Assembly: GCA_903813345.2 (NCBI GenBank)
Contig: CAIIXF020000010.1
Coordinates: forward strand, 16,691,181-16,755,180
Direction of reading: 5' to 3'
Source of the DNA: Owenia fusiformis
Taxonomy: Eukaryota; Annelida; Polychaeta; Sabellida; Oweniidae
DNA: 64,000 nucleotides
Made by a program: the position numbers and the translations under genes. Shown piece after piece: positions 52,574 through 62,506 of this stretch. The notes beneath the pieces were generated by a model. The model was not told the DNA's origin. It searched no databases and saw only the letters and a list, made by a program, of their open reading frames with translations. Positions within the stretch are counted from its first letter, which is position 1, and every line of letters starts with the position of its first letter.

Positions 52574-52579
52574 TTTATG
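52574..52579. repeat. Target-site duplication, left (TTTATG)
   Basis: TTTATG directly abuts the left terminal repeat and is repeated at 62501-62506 directly after the right one. A 6-bp duplication is the hallmark of Maverick/Polinton integration. Confidence 0.9.
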
Positions 52580-52733
52580 AGTAGTAGTCTAAAGGAGAGA
52601 GATAACCGGATTTCCTGGGGGCCCCTGGGGGCAGCTTCGCTTAGCCCCCAGGTACACACTATTCCCGGGGATTTTCAACGGTTATAAGGAATTTTAATAA
52701 AATGCTTTCTGTCGGTACAACCAGGGATCGAAC
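52580..52733 (+). repeat. Maverick left terminal inverted repeat
   Basis: 154 bp, identical by eye to the reverse complement of 62347-62500. The inner end falls inside a tRNA-like sequence (T-arm). Contains a CCTGGGGGC-rich palindromic stretch at 52613-52651. Confidence 0.95.
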
Positions 52734-52784
52734 CCAGGGCGCCAGTTTACTAGTCCGACGCCTTAACCACTAGGCCACCAACGG
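52713..52784 (-). repeat. tRNA-Thr(AGT)-like sequence overlapping the left terminal repeat
   Basis: On the minus strand an A-box-like TGGCCTAGTGGTTAAGG, an anticodon loop CTAGTAA (AGT) and a B-box GGTTCGATCCC stand at tRNA spacing. The T-stem (CTGGG/CCTGG) pairs. The acceptor ends do not pair and the anticodon stem is broken, so it is a degenerate tRNA-derived sequence. Only its 3' third lies in the terminal repeat and is therefore also present at the right end. Confidence 0.65.
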
Positions 52785-54524
52785 TCAGTTATTTATTACT
52801 GAACTTTCTTAATACTGGTACTTCTTATTGACCTTAGCTATTTGATTTACCGCCAAGATGTGTTTGTTTGGATATCTGATAAGACCACTTGGCTAACTAT
52901 TTTTAGACTATACATGCAGCCTTAAATCACTTATACTGATTATCAGGTTCAATGTAAGATAGCCTGGCCCGGGAGTATGTATAATATGTACTGTTATAGT
53001 ACATCGTCTATGATACATTACCATACGTGGACAGTACACAGATTCTTTACTTTGCTCGATGCAACAGAAGATACGAATTACAATATGAAAGGAAGTGAGC
53101 TCTGCCACTTCAAAAGTGAGCTCTGCCACTTTCGTTTATTGAAGAATCATGGTGTTACGAACATGGTACAATATACGTGAATTACAAACATTGATAACAA
53201 TGGCTCAATAATGTTCTCTACAATATGCTATTTTGAAAAAGTCTTAAATACATGAAAGAGCTAGACCGTTAAGCGAGATCATTAGGGCTTAAATATTACA
53301 TTTAGCGAAATTGATCGATCCCGGCCATTAAAAACCCCAAACAAATGAGGAAAAGGTACGCGATCGATCAAGGACATGTAAATGTTTTAGAATTATAAAA
53401 TACACTCGTACCCTGATACAATAACGTTTAATAAAGTAAATGTTTCTCAACTTAACAAAAATAAACAATCGATTAAAGATCAACTGTATAACGATACAAA
53501 TTACAAATTTTATATTGTGTTTAAAAATATGTTGTGTGTTTATGTCGTGGCAAGAACTCAAAATGACTATACAACCGACGCTCTATCCTTCGAACCGTAT
53601 CACTCACTCGCTAAGCTAGCATCGACCAATCACCTCTTATCCCTACACAACAAACTGTTCCATTTACGCAACGCACAAAGAAATCATTTATTTGCTAATG
53701 TCGCTTTGCTCAAACGCAAATAAATGTGAAATAGCATGGATGTGAAAATTAAACAGTCGAATATTTTTAAATAAAATTAATTTATTTAGAAAATTCGAAA
53801 GGCAACATATAAAGGATTGTATGGGGTGAGTATGTAGATAAGGTGAGTATCAAATAATAGTTAATTTTATGAATTTTATGAGGATTTAATTCAAACGATT
53901 ATTCAGTATAAAAAACAAACTTGTTTAAACTGGATTTTAAGGGGATTACCCTCTTGTAATTAGTATTATCCAATGAAATCATTATATCATAACGAGGCTG
54001 ATACATTTCAGATCAAATCATTATAAAAGACATTACGTTTCAATTTTTCTTCATTCTGCTGATGGAATCACCTGGGTACAAGACCTAAAACTGGAGGAGG
54101 AAATAGAAGGAAATACAGAATTAAATACTACAATAAGGACACAATTTTAATAGACAGACTGTTGGCTGGCTTGGACTTTAGATAATATCACTCAACACGA
54201 AAACACAACAATCAGATTCAGACTACACGGATTAATAATTAATAGGGTTTATATTGCTACAGTGAAAGTGAGTAAACTTTGTTTGATAGCCTTAAATTAG
54301 TTTGAGTATACTTGGGATATAGTAATGCACATACGATTTACATTCACAATCAATGTAAATGTTTTTATATATATGATATGAAATGTAAATAACAAACATA
54401 GAATACTAATTGGAAATTATCAGTTTATTAAATTAATTTGCTACAAGAAAAATTGTATAATTAATGTGAGGGATCAAGATGTAATAAGAATTCTGAGATG
54501 TTATTTCCAGGTGTACACAGAACT
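52785..54524 (+). promoter_or_regulatory. Maverick left leader, probable promoter and 5' untranslated exon
   Basis: No gene is recognised in this 1.7 kb; the longest frames are about 70 residues and unlike any family I know. AAA|GTGAGT at 54265-54273 is a good splice donor, and TTATTTCCAG just before 54511 a good acceptor. This suggests an untranslated first exon spliced to the polymerase exon. The promoter position is inference. Confidence 0.4.
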
Positions 54525-57500
54525 ATGCCTGCCGTACATGCAACATACCCCTGCCACTGTGGGAAACAATATAAACAAGCTGTAAGTTTAGCAAGGCATA
54601 AACGTCTGGAACATGACAAGAATCATGAGACATATCAGTGTCACTGTGGAAAGCTATTCTCGAGGAAAGATAGATTGAAAAGACATGAAAAGCTTCACAA
54701 AACACCTGAACATAAATGCACCGAATGTGAAAGTGTATTTCACAGAAGTGAAAGCTTGAGAAATCATGTTATTTCACGTCATAACCAAATAGGAGCCGGA
54801 CCATTGGCATCAGAAACAGCATTACCAGCTTCGTCAGAGGATCAATCAACAGACATGTCATCTGCTGATCAAAGTACAAATTTGCCTATGACTGACAATC
54901 CTCCCTCATCAACGGAGACTATACCATTAAGCGAGCCTAATACCTTATCTCAATCGTCAGGATCATCACCTCGGATTGCAGACATTGGAGAACAAGAATC
55001 AACCAATGAACAAGACGAATGTGAATTTGAGGAAGGCTTAAATGGAGCTTTAAAGACAGTAACTATCAAGATATCAGGTCTCTCTAAATTCGATCCCTTA
55101 CGTTTATTCAAAGAACAGGAGTCTAAGATAAAAAGTGTTTTGCTAAAACAAATGAAAAGGAAAGGGGCAATCAAATGGTATGGTGCCATAAATGTCCAAT
55201 TCAAAAAAGAGAAAAAGGAGGAAACGGAGATTGCACGTCCACATTTCAGAGGTAGATGCTATACAATGATGAAACCAATCGATTTGAATGAGGCCTGGCA
55301 GGAGACTGTCAAAAAGATATATGATTCTTTTATAAAATACCAACGTGAGGGATCTGCCTGGCAGCTTGATTTCGTTATTAGTTTCAAAATTCACATGGCA
55401 GTTTATAAACCTATAAGAGGCTTGTCATATATACCAACACCATTAACATTAAGAGGGAAAAGAGCTATAGTGAATGTGCAAAACCGGGATAGGAGATGCT
55501 TTCTTTGGGCTATACTATCTGCCCTCTACCCCCAACAAAAGCACACAGAAAATGTATCCAAATACAAGAGATTGGCTTCAAAGCTTAATATGGAAGGTAT
55601 TAACTACCCTGTACAAATAACTGACATACCAAAATTTGAAATAAACAACAACATCTCGGTCAATGTATTTGGATATGATAAAGAGGTATTCCCTCTACAC
55701 ATCACCAAGCAGAGACTAGATAGACACGTGAATTTATTACTCATCTCTAACCATAGCACATCACACTTCTGCTGGATTAAGAATATGAGCCGCTTACTCA
55801 GTCACACAACACGCCACAATGGAAAACGTTTCTTTTGTGACTATTGTCTTCACGGATTTAAGAGGAGTGATCTTCTTCAAAAACATGTCAAACATTGCCA
55901 GTTGTATGGTCCTCAAAGGATTGAAATGCCCTCTGATGATGATAAATGGCTTTACTTCAACGATGTTGCCAAGCAATTAAAAGCTCCATGGATAATTTAT
56001 GCTGATTTCGAAGCAGCAACAGAGAAGATACAAGGATGTCAACAAGATCCTAGTATATCACACACTCAGAAGATGACTAAGCACACTCCCTCTGGATTTG
56101 CGTATAAAGTAGTTGGACCAACAGATAACTTGACCAAACCAACAGTTGTATATAGTGGTGACAACGTCACAGATACATTCATTCAGCACATGGTGAAGGT
56201 TCAGGATAAAATTGATCTTTGGTACAAGAACCCCAAACCTATTGATATGAAACCAGATGACTGGAGAGCTTTTAACAAAGCAGTAGATTGCCATATATGC
56301 AAGAAACCCATGGGTGATGACAGAGTACGTGATCATGACCATGTTACAGGTAAGAAAATAGTTTTAAATTGGTTTAGATTAATAATGATATAATTAAGTA
56401 TTTAACATATATAGCATTGCATTTATATACTCTTATGTTTTATCTACCTCTTTTAGGTAAATTCAGGGGAGCAGCGCATAATGCATGCAACGTCAATTTC
56501 CGGTTCAGAGGGAAAATACCAGTTGTCTTTCATAATTTAAAGGTATGTATTAAATTAATGTCTCGATAAGATGTAAATGTTACAAATGATTATTTAGTTA
56601 ACAGTAGACATAAATGCTTTAAGCATGGTCTATGTAATATTGTCTATATAAACATAAACTTATTTTACTTTCTTTTTTTATTTTCAGAACTATGACGCCC
56701 ATTTGATTATGCAATCAATATCTCTTTATCAACACGGCTCACTTAAAGTCATACCAACCAACATGGAAAAGTACATTTCCTTTTCTATGGGCTCGATGGA
56801 CTTCATAGATTCATATCAATTTCTGGGAACCTCATTGGATAAGTTAACAAAGAATCTCACCCAAGAAGGTGTAACCAAGTTCAAGTACTTGCAAAGTGAA
56901 TTTTCAAACCCAGAATATATCGACTTATTATTGAGGAAAGGTGTGTTTCCCTATTCCTGGTTTGACACTACTGAAAAATTTGACAAACAAGAACTTCCAC
57001 CACAACACGCATTTTATAATGATCTATCAGATGAGTCATTAAGTGATGCAGACTTTCAACATGCTACAGCGGTGTGGAAGAAGTTTGGAATGAAAACTTT
57101 CCACGAATACCATGATTTATATCTGAAGACAGATATTATCCTCCTTGCGGACATATTTGAAAATTTTAGATCTCTCTCCATGGATCTCTATGGTCTTGAT
57201 CCAGCACATTACTACACTGCACCTGGTTTATCATGGAATGCCGCTCTTAAATTCACTGGAGTGCAGTTAGAATTATTCACAGACCCTGATATGCATCTCT
57301 TCATTGAATCTGGTCTTAGGGGAGGAATTTCAATGATATCTCACCGTTTTGCCAAGGCTAACAACCCTTATTTACCCGACTACCAACCTCAAGAGCCGAA
57401 TTCTTACATTTCATACCTCGACGCCAATAACCTATATGGATGGGCCATGGGAGAGCCATTACCAACTCATGGATTCAAATGGCTGAATGACGAAGAAACA

Positions 57501-58786
57501 GCTGCTTTAGACGTTAGCAAGATATCTACGGATTCGGATGATGGCTACATCCTTGAGGTTGATCTTGAATATCCTGATGAATTACACGACACACACTCTG
57601 ATTATCCCTTAGCTCCAGAATCACTTGAAATCAAAGAAGAAATGTTATCTCCTTTCTGCAAAACTTTAGCCAGTGATCTTCATTTAAGTGGTGGAACAAC
57701 AAGAAAGCTTGTGCCAAATCTGCAGAGCAAAGAGAGATATATATTACATTACAGAAACCTCCAACAGTATCTGAAATATGGTTTGACCCTGATCAAGACC
57801 CATCGTGTGATGACCTTTAAACAGTCAAGATGGTTGAAACCTTACATCGATCTGAATACAGAAAGACGAAAATTAGCAAAAAATGCCTTTGAAAAAGACT
57901 TCTTCAAGCTCATGAATAACAGGTAAGCCTCTGCATCACTAAGACAATTATAGTCATGTTATTGTTAAACAAAATCATAACAATTTTAATCTTACACTTA
58001 TTTGTACATCTATATTTTCTTTTATACTTATAGTGTCTTCGGGAAGACAATGGAAAATTTACGTCGTAGGAGGGATATTGAGCTCGTGCATAGAGAGCTG
58101 AGATTGAAGAAACTGGTGTGCAAACCGTCATTTCACTCCTTCAGCATTTTTAATGATGGTTTAGCCGCAGTTGAGAAGTTGAAGACAAAGCTATACCTTA
58201 ATCGTCCCATTTACTGTGGCTTCACTATCTTAGATGTCAGTAAGACACTTATGTATGATTTCCACTATAGACACATCATTCCTAAGTATGGCTTGAATGC
58301 CAAGCTACTTTTCACCGATACAGATTCTCTCTGCTATTTCATTCATACTGATGACATCTACAAAGACATGGGAGATGACTTCGACATGTATGACACATCC
58401 GATTTCCCCAATGAACACCCACTGTTTTCTAACAAGAATAAGAAAATTATTGGGAAGTTCAAAGACGAGACTGCTGGCTCATCCCCTTCAGAATTTGTTG
58501 GACTAAAGCCCAAAATGTATTCACTCTTAGTCAAAGGTCAGGCAAAGAAAACAGCTAAAGGTGTGACTAAATGTGTTGTGAAAAACACCATCACACACGA
58601 TGACTACAGGGATGCTGTGTTAAACAACCAGCTAATGATGTCTAGAATGAAACAGTTTCGGTCAATCAGGCATGAAATCTTTATGATGGACATCAACAAA
58701 ATCAGTCTAAATCCATATGATGACAAGAGATACGTACTTGATGATGGCATCACAACGTTGGCTCATGGACATTACAAAATAAATAG
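54525..58786 (+). CDS. Protein-primed family-B DNA polymerase (Polinton PolB), 4 exons
   Basis: Replicates the element. Exons 54525-56349, 56457-56542, 56688-57922 and 58034-58786 join in phase (about 1,300 residues). The ATG at 54525 is preferred because 54498 lies before a splice acceptor. Order: three C2H2 fingers (about residues 10-86), a Ser/Thr-rich linker, a conserved block with CFLWAIL (Cys325) and SHFCWIKN (His414), a fourth finger (about 438-460), Exo I YADFEA (Asp494), Exo II HNLKNYDAHL, Exo III FIDSYQFL, motif A SYLDANNLYGWAM (Asp882), motif B FFKLMNNSVFGKTMEN across exons 3-4 and motif C FTDTDSL (about 1143-1147). All catalytic motifs are present. The 3' end is uncertain: the frame can run unspliced to 59207 through a Pro/Ser-rich minisatellite, or splice at AG|GTATAT (58786) to about 59338 and stop soon after. 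Confidence 0.9.
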
Positions 58787-58799
58787 GTATATATGCTGT

Positions 58800-59150
58800 T
58801 CATATCTTTCTCCACCCTCCTCCTTCGCGCATCCTCCCAGTTCCTCTCAGTTCCTCCCACTTCCTCCCAATCTCCTCCCAGTTCCTCCCATTCCCTCCCT
58901 ATCTCCTCTCAGTTCCTCCCATTCTCTCCCTATCTCCTCCCATTCCCTCCCTATCTCCTCCCAGTTCCTCCCATTCCCTCCCTATCTCCTCTCAGTTCCT
59001 CCCATTCCCTCCCCATCTCCTCCCATTCCCTCCCTATCTCCTCCCAGTTCCTCCCATTCCCTCCCTATCTCCCAGTTCATTTCAATCCCTCCCTATCTCC
59101 TCCCTGGTTCCCCTTTCCTCCTCCCACCCTCCCTCACTTCCTCTCTATAT
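58800..59150. repeat. C/T-rich minisatellite inside the Maverick
   Basis: Repeats of TCCTCCCATTCCCTCCCTAT and TCCTCCCAGT variants fill the gap between the polymerase and the ATPase. Open frames across it encode only Ser/Pro/Leu repeats. It extends the polymerase frame by about 140 residues if the intron is retained. Confidence 0.85.
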
Positions 59151-59342
59151 CTTCTCGTATATCCTACTCACTACCCAACACGACCCATACCCTTATATGT
59201 AATGTAATCCCATTAGTTTATTTACAATTGATTTGAATAAGTGGTTTTTAAACCAATCAAATGTTTAACTTCAAAATATATTTATATAATTTAAGTTGTC
59301 TATGTTTTGAGTCATTCTACTGATAGTTCTTGAACAGACAAC

Positions 59343-60917
59343 ATGTCATTTGATTGTTCTGAGTGTTGTGTGAAATTCACGAGAGCTGATAATCTTGCTC
59401 GACATATGAATAAATTTCATGGGAGAAATATGCCTCAACCTGATATAATGCTGAAACATCCATTTACTATGATAGCAGGTAGGCACGATAAATACAGTAA
59501 ATTCTAATAGATGTAAAAAAATCTTAAATAATTGTGACAATTTATTAAATATATAAATTTTGTATTTCCAGCTGGACCAACATCCTCGGGGAAGACTTGG
59601 CTCATGAAGTACTTGATCCAAAATGCTGAACGGTTTATATCTCCATTTCCAAGAAGAATAATCTGGTGTTATGGTCAATGGCAACCCGCCTATGAACAGC
59701 TAAGAAAATACCCGAATTTGGAATTTGTGAAGGGGATACCAGAAGACATCGATGATCCTAGATATCTTGACACTTCATCACCTACTTTGATACTACTTGA
59801 TGATCTCATGAATGAAGCAACAAATGACCAAAGAATATGTGACCTCTATAGCAAAGGAAGTCATCATCGAAATCTGTCTGTGATTTGCCTCCTCCAGAAT
59901 ATGTATCACCAGGGGAAAATGAACAGATCAATGAGTTTAAACTCTCACTATATGATACTATTTAATAACCCCAGAGATCGCCAACAGGTGGCATTCTTAT
60001 CTAGGCAAATGTATCCCGGAAATGGAAACAAGTTGGTCAGAGCTTATACCAGCGCCACAAGCCGACCCTATGGCTACCTGCTTCTTGATCTAAAGCAAGA
60101 AACCCCAGAACACAACAGGTTGAAACCAAATGTCTTTACCAATGATAAAGGTGAATTGAAAGATACTCATTACTCCAACAACTTCAAGCAACCAATGAAT
60201 GATTCCAAACGTCCAATTGAAATGCAGGACATTTCAGAAGTCAAACACCCAACTACATCTATAAATACTAGCGATATCATGAACCACCCTTATTTGGAAT
60301 CTGAAGTTCAACAAGACAACATGGTATCTTGTGATGATTGTGGTTTAGTATTTGATAGCATTCATGACTTACAAAGACACATAAAAAATTGGTGTCAAGA
60401 CCAAGGACCACAATCCAAAAGGATGAGGACTCAATCCACCCTGAATATGGACGAGAATATTCCTAGAGAAGAAGATGATGATTTAAAAGAAAATGAAACA
60501 TTTGCTTGCCTCAAGAAGTGGGCTAGAGAATCATTTGAAGAGGACTATCAAGATAAATTGAAAGAGTATTTGGATCGAGGAATGAACAGACAAGAGGCCA
60601 TAGAAAAGGCAAAGAAGAAACTACTTTCAAAAGTTCAGGAGAAATTTATGAAAAACTATAAACAGCTGGTTGAACTATTATTTGGTGTAGCGGATAATGC
60701 ATTGCATAGAAATATTGTGGATGCAGTGAATAATATGATGAGCAGAGGCGTGTCTAGGGATCTCGTTATTAGAAAAATACTTTTGAAAAACAAACACAAG
60801 TTTGATGAGCTATTCATAGATGATACAGATGAGGATGATTCTGGGGATGAGGGAAGTGAATCTGAGAATGAGGCTAGTGAATATGAGAACGAGGCTAGTG
60901 AATCGGAGGATGAGTGA
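59343..60917 (+). CDS. Packaging ATPase (FtsK/HerA type) with zinc fingers, 2 exons
   Basis: In Polintons and related viruses this ATPase drives DNA into capsids. Exons 59343-59478 and 59572-60917 join in phase, giving 493 residues; the split codon reads Ala just before GPTSSGKT. Exon 1 encodes a C2H2 finger (CSECCVKFTRADNLARH) and the family lead-in HPFTMIA. Exon 2 has Walker A GPTSSGKT, a conserved IIWCYGQWQPAYEQL strand, Walker B LILLDDLM, and VICLLQNMYHQ and LNSHYMILFNNPRD sensor-like blocks. A second finger (CDDCGLVFDSIHDLQRHI) follows, then a helical region of about 130 residues and a strongly acidic tail (EDDSGDEGSESENEASE). The usual Polinton ATPase is about half this length, so the C-terminal half is an addition or fusion. 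The ATG starts five bases after an alternative acceptor (about 59338). Confidence 0.88.
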
Positions 60918-60976
60918 TAAATATCCATGGATTCATGAGAGATCTCCATTTGTAAGTCAGAAAGCGACCATACAAG

Positions 60977-62074
60977 ATGTCATATCAGGACTATTTGAAG
61001 AAACTATACTTTGAAAGTCAACATTCTGGAGCATTTGCTGGACCCGATAAACTATACAGAACTGTACTAAAAGATGGAAAATATAAACTTTCCCGCTATC
61101 AAATTAAGAAATGGCTCGATAATCAAGAATCTTACAGCTTGCAGCGACCTTACAAGAAGCGTTTTACTCGAAATAAAGTATATGTTTCACATATTGATGA
61201 ACAATGGGATGCTGATCTAATGGATGTCTCTAATATGTCAGCACATAATGATAGGATACGTTTCATTTTAGTTGTCATTGACATCATGTCTCGATATGCC
61301 TGGATCAGACCTTTACACAATAAAACTGGAAAAGCTGTGGCTGATGCATTTGATGATATCTTCAAGAAGGGACGCCAAGCAAATGTAATACGGAGCGACG
61401 CTGGCCAAGAATTTCGTGCCAGGACTGTACAAACATTGTTGGGCAGATGGGGAGTCCGCCATTTTGTTACGAGTAATACTCCAAAGGCCAACTATGCAGA
61501 GAGACTTATAAAGACATTAAAGACTAAACTCATGAGATATATCACATACAAACAGAACTATAGATTTGTAGACAATTTACAAAACTTTGTTAAAAGTTAT
61601 AACGCTTCTTGGCATAGGGGAATAAAAATGGCTCCTAAAAATGTATCCAAAGATAACGAATTGGCTATTTGGTGGCATATGTATTATCCTACATCAACTG
61701 TTGTCAAAACCAAATCTAAACAGTTATTTAAATTTCCTATTGGAGCTCTGGTTAGAATTACCCAGTCGAAACATATTTTCAATAGAGAATATGACCAGCA
61801 TTGGACTGGGGAGGTTTTCAAAGTAGACAAACGTTTTATCAGACAGGGGGTGCCTTTATACCGTTTGAAAGATTTTCAAGATGATGATATAAAGGGTACG
61901 TTTTACCAATCAGAGCTTCAGAGGGTACAAGCTAATGAAGATGATATTTGGAAGGTGGAGAAGATCCTAAAAACACGAATCAGACGAGGTCAAAAAGAGC
62001 ATCTAGTGCGTTGGCAATATTGGCCCAAAAAGTTTGATTCATGGGTTAAGGAATCTGAGATTTCCTCATTGTAA
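60977..62074 (+). CDS. Maverick integrase (DDE, retroviral-type) with chromodomain
   Basis: Inserts the element's ends into the target and makes the 6-bp staggered cut. A 365-residue single exon 59 bases after the ATPase stop. An N-terminal zinc-poor lead typical of Polinton integrases (LYFESQHSGAFAGPDKLYR) is followed by the catalytic core: WDADLMDV (Asp80), RSDAGQEF (Asp141) and ANYAERLIKTLK (Glu175), with 33 residues between the last two. After an SH3-like C-terminal part, a chromodomain closes the protein (about 323-363, WKVEKILK, LVRWQYWP, SWVKESEI). In related elements this domain binds methylated histone tails and biases target choice. No break or missing catalytic residue. Confidence 0.95.
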   Translation: MSYQDYLKKLYFESQHSGAFAGPDKLYRTVLKDGKYKLSRYQIKKWLDNQESYSLQRPYKKRFTRNKVYVSHIDEQWDADLMDVSNMSAHNDRIRFILVVIDIMSRYAWIRPLHNKTGKAVADAFDDIFKKGRQANVIRSDAGQEFRARTVQTLLGRWGVRHFVTSNTPKANYAERLIKTLKTKLMRYITYKQNYRFVDNLQNFVKSYNASWHRGIKMAPKNVSKDNELAIWWHMYYPTSTVVKTKSKQLFKFPIGALVRITQSKHIFNREYDQHWTGEVFKVDKRFIRQGVPLYRLKDFQDDDIKGTFYQSELQRVQANEDDIWKVEKILKTRIRRGQKEHLVRWQYWPKKFDSWVKESEISSL

Positions 62075-62346
62075 ATATTCTGTCATGTATTACACCATTT
62101 TATTAATTATTATATAAACTATAATGTAAATAAATAAATATATATATATTATTTGTGTGAATATTGAAAATAAGTGTTTTGTTTGTTTCATAGATATAGC
62201 AAGTGTATATGGATAATTCGGGTTACTAAAGAAACGACTGACAAAATGCAAAACCAGTGAATAGCTTGTAGTCTAAAATCTATATAACTAAGCTTTGATA
62301 ACAAAACTATTAGTATCCATAACGACAATATTAATCCACCTCTTGA

Positions 62347-62500
62347 GTTCGATCCCTGGTTGTACCGACAGAAAGCATTTTATTAAAATTCCTTATAACC
62401 GTTGAAAATCCCCGGGAATAGTGTGTACCTGGGGGCTAAGCGAAGCTGCCCCCAGGGGCCCCCAGGAAATCCGGTTATCTCTCTCCTTTAGACTACTACT
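62347..62500 (-). repeat. Maverick right terminal inverted repeat
   Basis: Reverse complement of 52580-52733 with no mismatch seen. The inner end starts GTTCGATCCCTGG, the B-box/T-arm of the tRNA-like sequence, without the rest of the tRNA. Confidence 0.95.
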
Positions 62501-62506
62501 TTTATG
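62501..62506. repeat. Target-site duplication, right (TTTATG)
   Basis: Exact copy of 52574-52579, directly after the right terminal repeat. Confidence 0.9.

Larger units (their letters stand above)
48424..52579. other. Sequence upstream of the first visible APP exon
   Basis: I found no growth-factor-like or signal-peptide exon of APP here. The stretch contains a MITE (48488-48669), a palindrome (49981-50123) and otherwise AT-rich DNA with short open frames only. It is probably APP intron up to the Maverick insertion. Confidence 0.45.
52580..62500 (+). mobile_element. Maverick/Polinton DNA transposon, 9,921 bp, complete ends
   Basis: A self-synthesising-type transposon bounded by 154-bp identical terminal inverted repeats starting AGTAGTAGTC and a perfect TTTATG duplication. 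It encodes, all on the plus strand, a spliced protein-primed family-B DNA polymerase (54525-58786), a packaging ATPase (59343-60917) and a chromodomain integrase (60977-62074). Typical Polintons are about 15-20 kb and also carry major and minor capsid genes and a cysteine protease; none was recognised here. The spaces that could hold further genes are 52785-54490, where I see only short unrecognised frames, and 58800-59330, a minisatellite. Identical ends and intact frames imply recent movement. Confidence 0.95.

Noticed and set aside
53517-53723. Small Maverick gene in the left leader
   Set aside because: 68 residues with no recognisable motif, no supporting splice pattern, and only chance-level length for this base composition.
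58793-59236. Pro/Ser/Leu-rich frames after the Maverick polymerase
   Set aside because: They read through a C/T-rich minisatellite; kept only as a possible unspliced tail of the polymerase, not as a separate gene.
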